A stretch of DNA of 64,000 nucleotides from Pseudoclavibacter sp. RFBB5. Its GTDB lineage: Bacteria > Actinomycetota > Actinomycetes > Actinomycetales > Microbacteriaceae. Location of the stretch: contig NZ_PSTZ01000003.1 in NCBI RefSeq assembly GCF_002931555.1, positions 186,001 through 250,000 of the forward strand. Reading direction: 5' to 3'. Below the pieces are notes generated by a model, which did no database searches, had not been told where the DNA came from, and was given only the letters and a program-made list of their open reading frames with translations. Shown here piece by piece: positions 33,279 through 41,457 of the stretch; the stretch's first letter is position 1; every line of letters starts with the position of its first letter. The translations under genes and the position numbers were made by a program.

Positions 33279-33661
33279 CTGCTCGGTGAGCGCTGCGGCG
33301 AAGAGTCGGGCGTCGGCTCTTCACCGGGGTCGGCCTCGGCAGGCTCGGTCTCGGACGTGGCCTTGACTGGTTCGGCCGCCTCGGTCTCAGCGGTGGAGTC
33401 CAAGGCCGCGTCCTCGTCCTTGTCGTCGGCGGTGCGCGCATCCTTGCGCTCGGTGAGGCGCTGCAGGTCGTCGCCCATCTGCTGGCGTGTGCCGCGCAGG
33501 AAGATGACGGAGATGCACGCGCTGATGACGGCACCGATGAGGGCGCCGGCCAGCCAGTTCCACTGCCAGGCGGGCAGGGCCAGCATGACGACGGCGAATG
33601 GCACCGCGAACGCGAGCAGTCTGATGACGGAGTAGACGAGCCAGGCGCGCTTCGAGTTCAT
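33275..33661 (-). CDS. DUF4229 family small membrane protein
   Basis: A 128-residue protein with two membrane helices (VIRLLAFAVPFAVVMLALP and WLAGALIGAVISACISVIFL), the motif RGTRQQM after them, and an acidic Glu/Thr/Ser/Pro-rich tail of ~60 residues. It matches DUF4229, small actinobacterial proteins often near menA. Function unknown. ATG 33661 is supported by a TAGAAT box. It ends in the CTAG shared with menA. Confidence 0.8.
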   Translation of the reverse strand: MNSKRAWLVYSVIRLLAFAVPFAVVMLALPAWQWNWLAGALIGAVISACISVIFLRGTRQQMGDDLQRLTERKDARTADDKDEDAALDSTAETEAAEPVKATSETEPAEADPGEEPTPDSSPQRSPSS

Positions 33662-33667
33662 CCCGCA

Positions 33668-33673
33668 ATTCTA
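33668..33673 (-). promoter_or_regulatory. -10 box TAGAAT of the DUF4229 gene, leaderless start
   Basis: Reading leftward, TAGAAT ends 6 nt before ATG 33661. Confidence 0.55.
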
Positions 33674-33757
33674 CGAGCGACCGGGTGATCCCAGGTTCGC
33701 CCAGGGCACAGGCACCACCAGGTCGGGTGGAGGCAAGTCGCGTATCCTCGGGGGACC

Positions 33758-34327
33758 ATGTCTCGCCTCCTCATTACTGCCGCAGTCATCGTCGTCGCGG
33801 TGACCATCTTCGCCGTGGTCGATTGCGCGATGACGGACGCAAAGCGCACTCGTGCGCTGCCGAAACCCGTCTGGGTCGTCGTCGTCTTGCTGGTCCCCGT
33901 GGTCGGCCCGCTCCTGTGGCTGTTCTTCGGCAAGGTCCGCGGCAACGCGACCGCCGTCAAGCCCGTGCAGACGACGCCGGACGACGACGAGACGTTCCTG
34001 AAGTCCATCGGCATCGAGTCCGACAGCGAGGAACGCATCCGGAAGCTGGAGGAAGAGCTCAAGGCCCTCGATGACGTGGAGTTCCCGGCCGCCGCGCCGA
34101 AGGGCCCCGTGACCGAAGGCGGCGCTGCGACGGCGCTGGAGGATGCGGCAGACGAGCCCGTGAAGGGTGAGCGGGCCTCGAAGGCTGATAAGACCGAGAA
34201 GCCCGCCAAGCCGGAGCTCGGCGGCAAGAAGCCGCGCAAGGGCGACGCCGGCGACGCCGGCCATGATGGAGAACCCATCGAGCACAAGGACGACTGGACT
34301 CAGGGTGACGGGTCGTCCCGTGCCTGA
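33758..34327 (+). CDS. PLDc_N (phospholipase D N-terminal type) membrane protein
   Basis: A 189-residue protein with two helices (LLITAAVIVVAVTIFAVVDC and PVWVVVVLLVPVVGPLLWLFFG) that match the PLDc_N two-helix module, with the RALPKPVW linker and FFGK end. There is no phospholipase domain. The rest is a charged Lys/Glu/Asp-rich cytoplasmic tail with a possible short coiled coil (EERIRKLEEELKALD). A TATCCT box lies 9 nt before the ATG. The menD start overlaps its 3' end, so the two genes are probably co-transcribed. Confidence 0.8.
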   Translation: MSRLLITAAVIVVAVTIFAVVDCAMTDAKRTRALPKPVWVVVVLLVPVVGPLLWLFFGKVRGNATAVKPVQTTPDDDETFLKSIGIESDSEERIRKLEEELKALDDVEFPAAAPKGPVTEGGAATALEDAADEPVKGERASKADKTEKPAKPELGGKKPRKGDAGDAGHDGEPIEHKDDWTQGDGSSRA

Positions 34328-36194
34328 TCGGCACGCCGAATCCGAACCTCCCCACTCGCAGCACCCCGCAGGGGGCGATGCGTCGGCTGCCTCGACGCCG
34401 GTGCCCGCTTCGCTGCCGCGCACCGCAAACCCGGCGACGGACTTCAGTCTCGACTTCCTGGCCCAGCTCGTCCAGCGCGGGATCACTGATCTCGTCGTCT
34501 GCCCTGGGTCTCGCTCGCAGGCGCTGTCGCTGGTCGCGGCCGAGCTGGAGCGCGTCGGCGCGGTTCGGCTGCACGTCCGCATCGATGAGCGCTCCGCCGG
34601 CTTCTTCGCGCTTGGCCTCGCCGCCGAGACCGGGCGAGCGGTCCCCGTCATCACGACGTCCGGGACAGCGGTCGCCAACCTCCTCCCGGCCATGCTCGAG
34701 GCGTTCCATGCCACCGTGCCGCTGGTCGCCGTCACTGCGGACCGCCCGGAGGAGCTCCTCGGAATCGGCGCGAACCAGGCCACGACGCAGCCGGGCATCT
34801 TCGGCCCCAACGTCCCGCACGATGCCGTGCAAGCGCCGGTCGGGGCCGCCGATGAGGCATCGCTCGCCGAGCGCCTCGCGATGCGGGCGGCCGCGACGCG
34901 TGGGCCGCTGCACCTGAACCTCGCCTTCCGCGACCCGCTGAGCGTCGCCGTTCCTGAACTGGACGCGTGGGCCGCAGGGGTGGCAACCCTCGCCCCCGCC
35001 GACCGAGTCGCGGCGGACCAGGGTCGGGCTGCACCAGGGCAGGACGAGCCACCCGCCTCCGGAGCCGAGACGCTCGACATCGAGGCGGCGGAATGGCCCC
35101 GCACGCTCGTCATCGCAGGCGCCGCTGCCGGCCCTGAAGCGGAGAAGGTGGCGCACGACGGTGGCTGGCCCCTCATCGCCGAGGCCACGAGCGGTTCTCG
35201 CTACGGCCGCAACCTCGTACTCGCCTACCGTCAGCTCCTCGGCGCGACCTCCCCGCGCCCAGACCTCCGCGACGCCATCGAGCGGGTCCTGGTCTTCGGC
35301 CATCCGACGCTCAGTCGCGAGATTCCCCAGCTCATCGCACGCGATGACGTCCACGCGGTGGTCGTCGGGCCGACCGGCGGCGAGCCGTACAACCCGGGGC
35401 ACGCGGTCGCGGCGCACGTCGACGCCGTGCGGGTGCATCCGGTGCCGACCGCCGACGCGCATGCCAGAACCGAATCTCGCGCGTGGCTCCGCGAGTGGGT
35501 GCTCGCGAGTCGAGAGCTGATGGAGGCGGATGCCGAGCAGACTCCCGCACCCGACATCGAGGCGTCTCGTTCCAGCGACACCGCGGTGCGGGGCCGCTTC
35601 GCGAAGCAGGAACTGGCGGTCGCTCGCACCAAGGTCGACCGGCGGATGCTCGCGGAGGCGGTGTGGAGCGCGACGTGGCCGCACGACCGCCTGGTGCTCG
35701 GAGCGTCGACGCTCATCCGCTCGCTCGACGCCCAGGTGGCGGGCAAGCCCATCCGGGTCCACGCCAACCGCGGTCTCGCGGGCATCGACGGCACGATCGC
35801 GACGACGCTCGGAGTCGCCGTCGGCAGCCAGCTCGGCGGTCCGGTGTCAGCTCAGGGCGGCGTGACGCGGGCGCTGATCGGCGACCTCACGCTGCTGCAC
35901 GATGCGTCCTCCTTGCTGATCGGGCAGGGGGGCGAGTGGGCCCCACGCGTGCAGCTCATCGTCGGCAACGACGGCGGGGGCACCATCTTCGACGACCTCG
36001 AGGTGGCTCGGACCGCAGCCGCGGAGGCGCACACGCGGGTGCTCTACACGCCCACCAGGGTCGACCTCGAGGCGCTGGCGACCGCGTACGGCTGGAGCTA
36101 CTGCCGAGCGGAGACGCGCGCGGACCTCCAGGGCGCGCTTGTCTCGCGCGAGCACGAGCGCATCCTGATCGAGGTTCCCCTGTCTCGAGGCTGA
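34305..36194 (+). CDS. menD: 2-Succinyl-5-enolpyruvyl-6-hydroxy-3-cyclohexene-1-carboxylate synthase
   Basis: A ThDP enzyme of about 629 residues, the first committed step of menaquinone synthesis. The N-terminal Pyr domain begins near residue 47 (ATDFSLDFLAQLVQRGITDLVVCPGSRSQAL) with the conserved Arg-Ser. The ThDP/Mg motif is IGDLTLLHDASSLL followed by the Asn-Gly-Gly region QLIVGNDGGGTIFD. About 45 extra residues precede the core and there is an insert around residues 240-255. The start is uncertain: GTG 34305 or GTG 34320, both overlapping the upstream gene's end. Confidence 0.9.
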   Translation: MTGRPVPDRHAESEPPHSQHPAGGDASAASTPVPASLPRTANPATDFSLDFLAQLVQRGITDLVVCPGSRSQALSLVAAELERVGAVRLHVRIDERSAGFFALGLAAETGRAVPVITTSGTAVANLLPAMLEAFHATVPLVAVTADRPEELLGIGANQATTQPGIFGPNVPHDAVQAPVGAADEASLAERLAMRAAATRGPLHLNLAFRDPLSVAVPELDAWAAGVATLAPADRVAADQGRAAPGQDEPPASGAETLDIEAAEWPRTLVIAGAAAGPEAEKVAHDGGWPLIAEATSGSRYGRNLVLAYRQLLGATSPRPDLRDAIERVLVFGHPTLSREIPQLIARDDVHAVVVGPTGGEPYNPGHAVAAHVDAVRVHPVPTADAHARTESRAWLREWVLASRELMEADAEQTPAPDIEASRSSDTAVRGRFAKQELAVARTKVDRRMLAEAVWSATWPHDRLVLGASTLIRSLDAQVAGKPIRVHANRGLAGIDGTIATTLGVAVGSQLGGPVSAQGGVTRALIGDLTLLHDASSLLIGQGGEWAPRVQLIVGNDGGGTIFDDLEVARTAAAEAHTRVLYTPTRVDLEALATAYGWSYCRAETRADLQGALVSREHERILIEVPLSRG

Positions 36195-36233
36195 GGCCCG
36201 AGGCAGGCGCGCAGCAGGCCGCGCCACCGCGGT

Positions 36234-36839
36234 TCAGGCGGGCGGAAGATCGCCGTCCATCACGACGGATTGCGTCGCCGCATCCCACGCGAAGGTGGCG
36301 ACCGCCTCGCCCGTCGGGGCAGCGTTCGGCTCGCCGGGCAGCGGGTAGCGGTAGGTGACGGTGATGAGGGTGTCGGAGAGCTGCCCGATCTCGGGCAAGA
36401 AGCCGTAGGCATCGGCCGTCGCCGTGCCGACGTACGCACCGCTGTGGAAGAGCAGGATGTGGTGCGGGGTGGACGCGGTGCCGCCCTCGAGCGTGACGAC
36501 CACGTACGAGAGGGGCGCGCACGCATCCCAGGTCTCGCGGTCGGGTTCGGCCGCGACCCACGGCAGGTCGGGGAAGTCCGGGTATGCCTCCACCTGAGGC
36601 AGTGCGGTTTCGAGGGCCGCGGCCTGTGTCGAGTCCGTGCAGGCGGTCTCCGGCGCGGGTGCTTCGCTCGGCTCGCTCTCGGGGGCGGGTGTCGTCGTCG
36701 CGGTCACGGTGACCGTGGCGGCTGGTGTCGTCTCAGCGGTCTGTGGCGTGGTGGTCGCCGCGCACCCGCTGATGCCGAGGGATGCGGCGGCGAGGAACGC
36801 GATGGCGGCGGGGATTCGTGCTGATCGTGGGATTCGCAT
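36234..36839 (-). CDS. LppP/LprE-like lipoprotein
   Basis: A 201-residue lipoprotein: MRIPRSARI start, hydrophobic stretch, lipobox LGISGC at about residues 21-26, then a Thr/Pro/Ala/Glu-rich spacer. The folded part (TACTDSTQAAALETALPQVE to HHILLFHSGAYVGTATADAYGF) contains two further Cys and matches the LppP/LprE family of mycobacterial cell-envelope lipoproteins. Function unknown. ATG 36839 has AGGAGG upstream. Confidence 0.75.
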   Translation of the reverse strand: MRIPRSARIPAAIAFLAAASLGISGCAATTTPQTAETTPAATVTVTATTTPAPESEPSEAPAPETACTDSTQAAALETALPQVEAYPDFPDLPWVAAEPDRETWDACAPLSYVVVTLEGGTASTPHHILLFHSGAYVGTATADAYGFLPEIGQLSDTLITVTYRYPLPGEPNAAPTGEAVATFAWDAATQSVVMDGDLPPA

Positions 36840-36907
36840 GGTGGAGCCCTCCTCAGTCGACATTCCCGAAGGCTAATGAGCGAGGCTTGACGGATCCAGG
36901 GAGTACG

Positions 36908-36921
36908 TATGTCAGGACATA
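36908..36921. promoter_or_regulatory. Inverted repeat before the thioesterase gene, possible operator
   Basis: TATGTCAGGACATA has perfect 6-bp arms around AG. TTGACG (36887-36892) lies upstream and TATGCT (36920-36925) overlaps its edge, although their spacing is too wide for a standard promoter pair. A partial copy (GCATGTCC) follows at about 36932-36939. Confidence 0.4.
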
Positions 36922-36961
36922 TGCTGATCTGGCATGTCCAGCGACGATTCCCGGAGGAACG

Positions 36962-37456
36962 ATGGCCCCCTCATCTACGACCCCAGAGGCACCAGCGGCT
37001 GCGGACGGTGCCATGAACTTCCACACGAGGAAGTGGGTGCGCCCCGAAGACCTCAACGCCAACGGCACGCTCTTCGGCGGCAGCCTGCTGCGCTGGATCG
37101 ATGAAGAGGCCGCGATCTACGCGATCATCCAGCTCGGCAACTACCGGTGCGTGACGAAGTACATCTCGGAGATCAACTTCGAGGCGTCGGCCGAGCAGGG
37201 TGACCTCATCGAGATGGGCCTCGTCGCGACCCACTTCGGGCGTACCTCCATGACGATGCGAGCCGTCGTGCGCAACATGATCACGCGCCGCACCATCCTC
37301 TCCATCGAGAAGATCGTCTTCGTGAGCCTCGGCGACGAGGGCACCCCCGAGCCGCACGGCTACTCGACCATCACCTACGCCCGCGACCGGATGCCGACGA
37401 CGCACCCGAAGACCGGCACCATCGCGGTCCCGACGGCGGGCGAGGAGCGACGCTGA
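36962..37456 (+). CDS. Acyl-CoA thioesterase, hotdog fold (YciA/BACH type)
   Basis: A 164-residue single-hotdog thioesterase. Conserved residues are NANGTLFGGSLLRWIDEEAAI (catalytic Asn and Asp region) and YISEINFEASAEQGDLIEM. It hydrolyses acyl-CoA thioesters in the cytoplasm. ATG 36962 has GGAGG 6 nt upstream, so it is a leadered mRNA, unlike many neighbours. It lies in the men gene cluster, where a DHNA-CoA thioesterase is otherwise missing, so a role there is possible but it belongs to a different hotdog subgroup than E. coli MenI. Confidence 0.85.
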   Translation: MAPSSTTPEAPAAADGAMNFHTRKWVRPEDLNANGTLFGGSLLRWIDEEAAIYAIIQLGNYRCVTKYISEINFEASAEQGDLIEMGLVATHFGRTSMTMRAVVRNMITRRTILSIEKIVFVSLGDEGTPEPHGYSTITYARDRMPTTHPKTGTIAVPTAGEERR

Positions 37457-37464
37457 TCACGCGC

Positions 37465-37496
37465 AGGAGGGCACCCGGTCTCCCGAGCGCCCTCCT
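37465..37496. terminator. Hairpin between convergent genes
   Basis: AGGAGGGC (37465-37472) pairs with GCCCTCCT (37489-37496) around a 16-nt loop. It serves the thioesterase gene and the opposite small gene. Confidence 0.7.
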
Positions 37497-37516
37497 CGTG
37501 CAGCTGAGCTGCGGCG

Positions 37517-37726
37517 CTACTGGTTGCCGACCTGCTTGTCGGCCGCGTCTCGGGCGCCCTTGATCTGATCGGTGAACTTGTCACCGGTGGCCTTCTGGGC
37601 CGCATCCGCGACGCCGTCGAGGATCTTGTCGCTCATGTCCTCCGCCTGCTCGCTCTTCAGCGCTTCGGTGACGCGCGGGTCCTTCAGGAACTCCTGTGCC
37701 TTGCCGGTGATGTCTTCGATGCCCAT
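37517..37726 (-). CDS. Rv0909-like antitoxin-family small protein
   Basis: A 69-residue acidic, helical protein (MGIEDITGKAQEFLKDPRVT, ending DKFTDQIKGARDAADKQVG). The C-terminal pattern of Gly-Asp-Lys-Phe-x-x-Gln-Ile repeats resembles the Rv0909/Rv0910 putative antitoxin family and related CsbD-like stress proteins. No toxin-like (Rv0910) gene lies beside it. ATG 37726 has GGGAGAA 4 nt upstream. It is as likely to be a stress-induced helical protein as an antitoxin. Confidence 0.6.
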   Translation of the reverse strand: MGIEDITGKAQEFLKDPRVTEALKSEQAEDMSDKILDGVADAAQKATGDKFTDQIKGARDAADKQVGNQ

Positions 37727-37809
37727 GTGGTTCTCCCTCGCTCGAGCGCCGCTCCCGCTCCGTCGTGGAAGCCGTCGCGGTGCCAAAGCCTAGTGCCAGG
37801 CGGTGGCGT

Positions 37810-37815
37810 TAGCCT
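37810..37815 (+). promoter_or_regulatory. -10 box TAGCCT of ppk2, leaderless start
   Basis: TAGCCT ends 6 nt before ATG 37822. Confidence 0.5.
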
Positions 37816-37821
37816 GGTCTC

Positions 37822-38673
37822 ATGCCTCACTTCACCACCGAAGACGCCGCAGTGCTGCGCGTTGCCCCCGACTTCGATCTGGGCTCGGTCGACCCCGACT
37901 CGACACCTGGTTTCACTGGCAAGAAGGCAGACGCGGCCGCCCTCTTCACCGAGCACGACGAGGAGATCGCCGAGCTGCAGGAGCGCATGTTCGCGAACGC
38001 GCGGGCCGGCCGGGCGGCACCTTCCGTGCTCCTCCTCCTGCAGGGGATGGACACGTCCGGCAAAGGTGGAATCGTGCGTCACGTCATCGGCGGGGTCGAT
38101 CCGCAGGGCGTTCAGATCGCGTCGTTCAAGGCGCCGACGCCTGAAGAGCGTGAGCAGGACTTTCTCGTCCGCATCCGCAAGCAGCTGCCCGCGGCAGGCA
38201 AGATCGGCGTGTTCGACCGATCGCACTACGAGGACGTCCTCATCCAGCGCGTGCGCTCATTCGCACCGCCGGAGGAGATCGAGCGGCGCTACGGGGCGAT
38301 CGTCGACTTCGAGGACGAGCTCGCCGCATCCGGGACGAAGCTCATCAAGGTGATGCTGCACATCTCGAAGGACGAGCAGGGCGCTCGGCTCGCGGAACGG
38401 CTCGAGCGTCCGGACAAGCACTGGAAGTACAACCCCGGTGACGTCGATGAGCGCCTCCTCTGGGACCAGTACCAGGATGCCTACGAGATCGCGCTGCGAC
38501 GCACGTCGACGGAGACGTCCCCGTGGTACTGCGTTCCGGCGAACAGGAAGTGGTTCTCGCGGCTTGTCGTGAAGGGGCTGCTGCTGGATGCGCTGCGCGG
38601 CTTCGAGCTGCAGTGGCCTGCCGCGGACTTCGACGTCCAGACCGAGAAGCGGCGCCTGGCGGAGAGCGCCTGA
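37822..38673 (+). CDS. ppk2: Polyphosphate kinase 2 family protein
   Basis: A 283-residue PPK2-family nucleotide/polyphosphate phosphotransferase. Walker A is GMDTSGKGG at residues 75-83, Walker B is FDRSHYEDV, and the lid has the Arg pair region RRYGAIVDFE. The one-domain length fits the class that phosphorylates nucleoside di- or monophosphates from polyphosphate. The Asp of the Walker A loop and KWKYNPGD segment are conserved. Class I versus III cannot be settled by eye. It stands alone, divergent from the small helical-protein gene. Confidence 0.9.
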   Translation: MPHFTTEDAAVLRVAPDFDLGSVDPDSTPGFTGKKADAAALFTEHDEEIAELQERMFANARAGRAAPSVLLLLQGMDTSGKGGIVRHVIGGVDPQGVQIASFKAPTPEEREQDFLVRIRKQLPAAGKIGVFDRSHYEDVLIQRVRSFAPPEEIERRYGAIVDFEDELAASGTKLIKVMLHISKDEQGARLAERLERPDKHWKYNPGDVDERLLWDQYQDAYEIALRRTSTETSPWYCVPANRKWFSRLVVKGLLLDALRGFELQWPAADFDVQTEKRRLAESA

Positions 38674-38680
38674 CACCCGC

Positions 38681-39226
38681 TCAGCCGGCGAGCTCGGGCG
38701 GCCAGACGACGCTGAATCGTTCGAGGACGATCTCGTGCTCCAGAGTGAACTCCCGGCCGGCGGCGGCGCGCGTGCGCTCCCAGTAGCGGAGGTGCTCGCG
38801 GCGCCAGCTGTCGAGGCTGCGGTCGTCTTCACCCTCGTCGTAGGCGAAGGCAGCGTCGACGCTGTCGAACGTGCCGATGCGCAGCTCTGTGCTGCGGATC
38901 ACGACGACTGGCGCGCCGCGGCCATCGCAGGCGATCCAGTGCGAACCGATGCGGGGGAGCGGCTCGCTCTCCTCGGCGAACTCCTCGACGAGTCCTGCGG
39001 TCGCGCGCTTCGGGCCGTGGGTCACGAGCGCGAGCAGTTCGTCGGCGAGCTCGACGCTGTCCCCGAAGTACTCGACCGTGTAGTCGGACGCCGACGCGGC
39101 GGCGCTCTGGTTGGCGGCGCGGTACTCGTCCCACATCACGGCGGCGGCCGCACGGTCGACGCTCGGGAGCTCGGTGCGTCCGAGCGCCTGGTTGCTGTTG
39201 CTGCCGCTGCTGGTCGCGTCCGTCAC
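38681..39226 (-). CDS. ASCH-domain protein
   Basis: A 181-residue soluble protein with an ASCH (PUA-like, RNA-binding) domain: FGDSVELADELLALVTHGPKRATAGL begins the barrel, and GSHWIACDGRGAPVVVIRSTEL and DEGEDDRSLDSWRREH follow. Some ASCH proteins are ribonucleases or amidohydrolases of modified nucleosides. The activity here is unknown. GTG 39226 overlaps the stop of the isochorismate synthase gene (GTGA), so it is translated from the same mRNA. Confidence 0.8.
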   Translation of the reverse strand: MTDATSSGSNSNQALGRTELPSVDRAAAAVMWDEYRAANQSAAASASDYTVEYFGDSVELADELLALVTHGPKRATAGLVEEFAEESEPLPRIGSHWIACDGRGAPVVVIRSTELRIGTFDSVDAAFAYDEGEDDRSLDSWRREHLRYWERTRAAAGREFTLEHEIVLERFSVVWPPELAG

Positions 39227-40533
39227 CGCATCACCTCCGCGCCGCGAGGCCGCGGCTCGTCCTCCGCCTCGCCGCGCAGCGCCTCCACGATGGGGCGGAA
39301 CTTCAGCTGCGTCTCGCGGTACTCGTCCGATGCGTCCGAGGAGGCCACGATGCCGCCGCCCGCGTATGCCGTGATCGATCCGCTCGCGTCGATCTCCGCA
39401 CCGCGGAGTGCGACTGCCCACTCGCCGTCGCCGCCGGCGCCGACCCAGCCGACGGGGCCGGCGTAGCGCTGCCGGTCGAACGGCTCGAGAGCCAGGATCG
39501 CGTCGAGGGCAGCCGGGGTGGGGGTGCCGCCGACCGCCGCCGTCGGGTGGAGGGCGTCCACAAGATCCAGCACCGTCACACCGGTCGGGAGGGTGCCGCG
39601 GATGTCGCTCGCCAGGTGCCAGAGGTTCGGCAGCTTGAGCGTGAAGGGGACGCGGCTGCTCGTGAGACCTGTGCCGGGGTCGTCGTGCGTGTCGAGCGTC
39701 TCGAGGGACGCGAGCGCGCTCTCGACGGCGTAGCGGTGCTCGGCGAGGTTCTTCTCGCTGTGGCGGAGCCGCGCCTCTGCGCGTGCATCCGCTTCCTCGT
39801 CGGCACCGCGCGGTGCAGTGCCGGCGAGCACACGAGCCGAGACCTGACGCTCGAGGACCCGGACGAGCGTCTCGGGGCTGGTGCCGGTGAGGCCGTCGAC
39901 GGCGTAGGTCCAGCACTCGGGATACGCGGACGCGAGGCGCGCGAGCAGGCGGCGGCGGTCGGCGCCAGCTGGGAGCCTGCCGTGCTGTTCGCGTGCCAGG
40001 ACGACCTTCGAGAGGTGGCCCGTGTGGATGAGGTCGAGTGCCCGGTCGATCGCGCGGCGGTGCTCGTCGGACGACATGAGGCCGTCCTCGAGGATCGCCG
40101 TTGCGTCCGTCTCGCCGAACGGCTGAGCCTCGGGCAGGCGTGGCTTCGGCTCTGATCCGTCCGCGGTGATGGCGGTCACGAAGGAGACCGCGCCGCGGCG
40201 ACCGACGATGAGCTCTGGCACCTCGAGCACGCTGCGCGCCCCGGACTCGGCCGCGAACGCGAACGCCCCGAAGGCGACGAGGCCGGAGCCGGTGGTGTTG
40301 ACGGTGTCGTCGATGTCGGCCGACTCGACAACCTGCCGCCAGGCCTCGGCGGAGTCTGGGATGCGCGCCTCGCCGGTGAACTCGCCCCGCCAGGCACGTC
40401 CCGAAGCGACGATGCCGTCGCCCTGCCGAAGCCACACGAGGGGGGAGGTCGGGGAGGCGAAGCGGAGGAGATCGCCGAAATGCGGCACCTCGATGGTCCG
40501 GGCGCGCAAGCGGGGAGCGTTGACAGCTGGCAC
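39223..40533 (-). CDS. menF: Isochorismate synthase (menaquinone pathway)
   Basis: A 436-residue chorismate-binding enzyme that makes isochorismate for MenD. Recognisable blocks are KVVLAREQHG with the catalytic Lys, TGTSPETLV, RVLAGTAPRG, LHPTAAVGGTP, and the C-terminal YAGPVGWVGAGGDGEWAVALRGAEI with VASSDASDEYRETQLKF. The GTG start at 40533 is preferred over a much longer upstream frame because a TAGGCT box lies 7 nt before it and homology begins near residue 10. Isochorismate for siderophores is an alternative use, but the men context favours menaquinone. Confidence 0.9.
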   Translation of the reverse strand: MPAVNAPRLRARTIEVPHFGDLLRFASPTSPLVWLRQGDGIVASGRAWRGEFTGEARIPDSAEAWRQVVESADIDDTVNTTGSGLVAFGAFAFAAESGARSVLEVPELIVGRRGAVSFVTAITADGSEPKPRLPEAQPFGETDATAILEDGLMSSDEHRRAIDRALDLIHTGHLSKVVLAREQHGRLPAGADRRRLLARLASAYPECWTYAVDGLTGTSPETLVRVLERQVSARVLAGTAPRGADEEADARAEARLRHSEKNLAEHRYAVESALASLETLDTHDDPGTGLTSSRVPFTLKLPNLWHLASDIRGTLPTGVTVLDLVDALHPTAAVGGTPTPAALDAILALEPFDRQRYAGPVGWVGAGGDGEWAVALRGAEIDASGSITAYAGGGIVASSDASDEYRETQLKFRPIVEALRGEAEDEPRPRGAEVMR

Positions 40534-40540
40534 GACCGCA

Positions 40541-40546
40541 AGCCTA
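40541..40546 (-). promoter_or_regulatory. -10 box TAGGCT of menF, leaderless start
   Basis: Reading leftward, TAGGCT ends 7 nt before GTG 40533. With the menG box it defines a 70-bp divergent promoter region. Confidence 0.5.
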
Positions 40547-40615
40547 GACCCGGCGCGGAAGGGCGGCCCCGGGAGTCCGCCTGAACGCGGCCAGGGCGAA
40601 GCCTGCGCCGCAACG

Positions 40616-40621
40616 TAGGAT
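40616..40621 (+). promoter_or_regulatory. -10 box TAGGAT of menG, leaderless start
   Basis: TAGGAT ends 6 nt before GTG 40628. Confidence 0.55.
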
Positions 40622-40627
40622 GATCCG

Positions 40628-41356
40628 GTGACCAAAGCCGACCTGAACAAGCGACCCGAGCAAGTGTCGTCGATGTTCGACCGTGTTTCCAAGAAATACG
40701 ACGAGACGAACGACATCCTGAGCATGGGCAACGCGCCGCGCTGGCGTGTGCAGACCCGCCACGCGATCGCCCCGCAGCCGGGTGAGAAGATCCTCGATGT
40801 CGCCGCAGGCACCGGCACGGTCAGCAAGGTCCTCGCCGACGCTGGTGCCAAGGTCACCGCCCTCGACTTCTCCGCCGGCATGATCGAGGAGGGCAAGCGC
40901 ATCCACGGTGCCAACCCACGCATCGAGTTCGTGCAGGGTGACGCGACCAAGCTCCCCTTCGACGACAACACGTTCGACGCGTCGACGGTGAGCTTCGGCC
41001 TGCGCAACGTGCAGGAGCCGAAAGTCGCACTGCGGGAGATGCTGCGTGTCACGAAGCCGGGCGGACGCCTCGTCATCGCCGAGTTCTCGACGCCGCCGCA
41101 GGCCATCATCCGCACGGGCTACCGCGCCTACATGCAGCTCGCGATGCCGAGCATCGTGAAGCTCGTGAGCAGCGACCCCGAGGCATACACGTACCTGAAC
41201 GAATCGATCATCGCGTGGCCCGCGCAGCGTGAGCTGGCATCCTGGCTGCGGGAGGCGGGCTTCGAACGGGTCAAGTATCGCAACCTCTCGGCCGGTGTCG
41301 TCGCGCTGCACAAGGCATTCGTCCCGCTCGCCGAAACCGGCAGCGCCCCCAGCTAG
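40628..41356 (+). CDS. menG: Demethylmenaquinone methyltransferase
   Basis: A 242-residue SAM-dependent methyltransferase of the UbiE/MenG type that completes menaquinone. SAM motif I is ILDVAAGTGTVSKVL, and the UbiE signatures are FDRVSKKYDETNDILSMG near the N-terminus and VSFGLRNVQEP in the middle. GTG 40628 matches the family start. It is probably followed on the same transcript by the polyprenyl diphosphate synthase, 101 nt downstream. Confidence 0.93.
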   Translation: MTKADLNKRPEQVSSMFDRVSKKYDETNDILSMGNAPRWRVQTRHAIAPQPGEKILDVAAGTGTVSKVLADAGAKVTALDFSAGMIEEGKRIHGANPRIEFVQGDATKLPFDDNTFDASTVSFGLRNVQEPKVALREMLRVTKPGGRLVIAEFSTPPQAIIRTGYRAYMQLAMPSIVKLVSSDPEAYTYLNESIIAWPAQRELASWLREAGFERVKYRNLSAGVVALHKAFVPLAETGSAPS

Positions 41357-41457
41357 GGGAGACGGAAGCCAGCAGGCACCGGCCCAGCGCCACCTGCACC
41401 CCAACCCAGTTCGTGCGGAGATCTCCTTCGGACGGAACACCTGAACCACCAGGAGAC

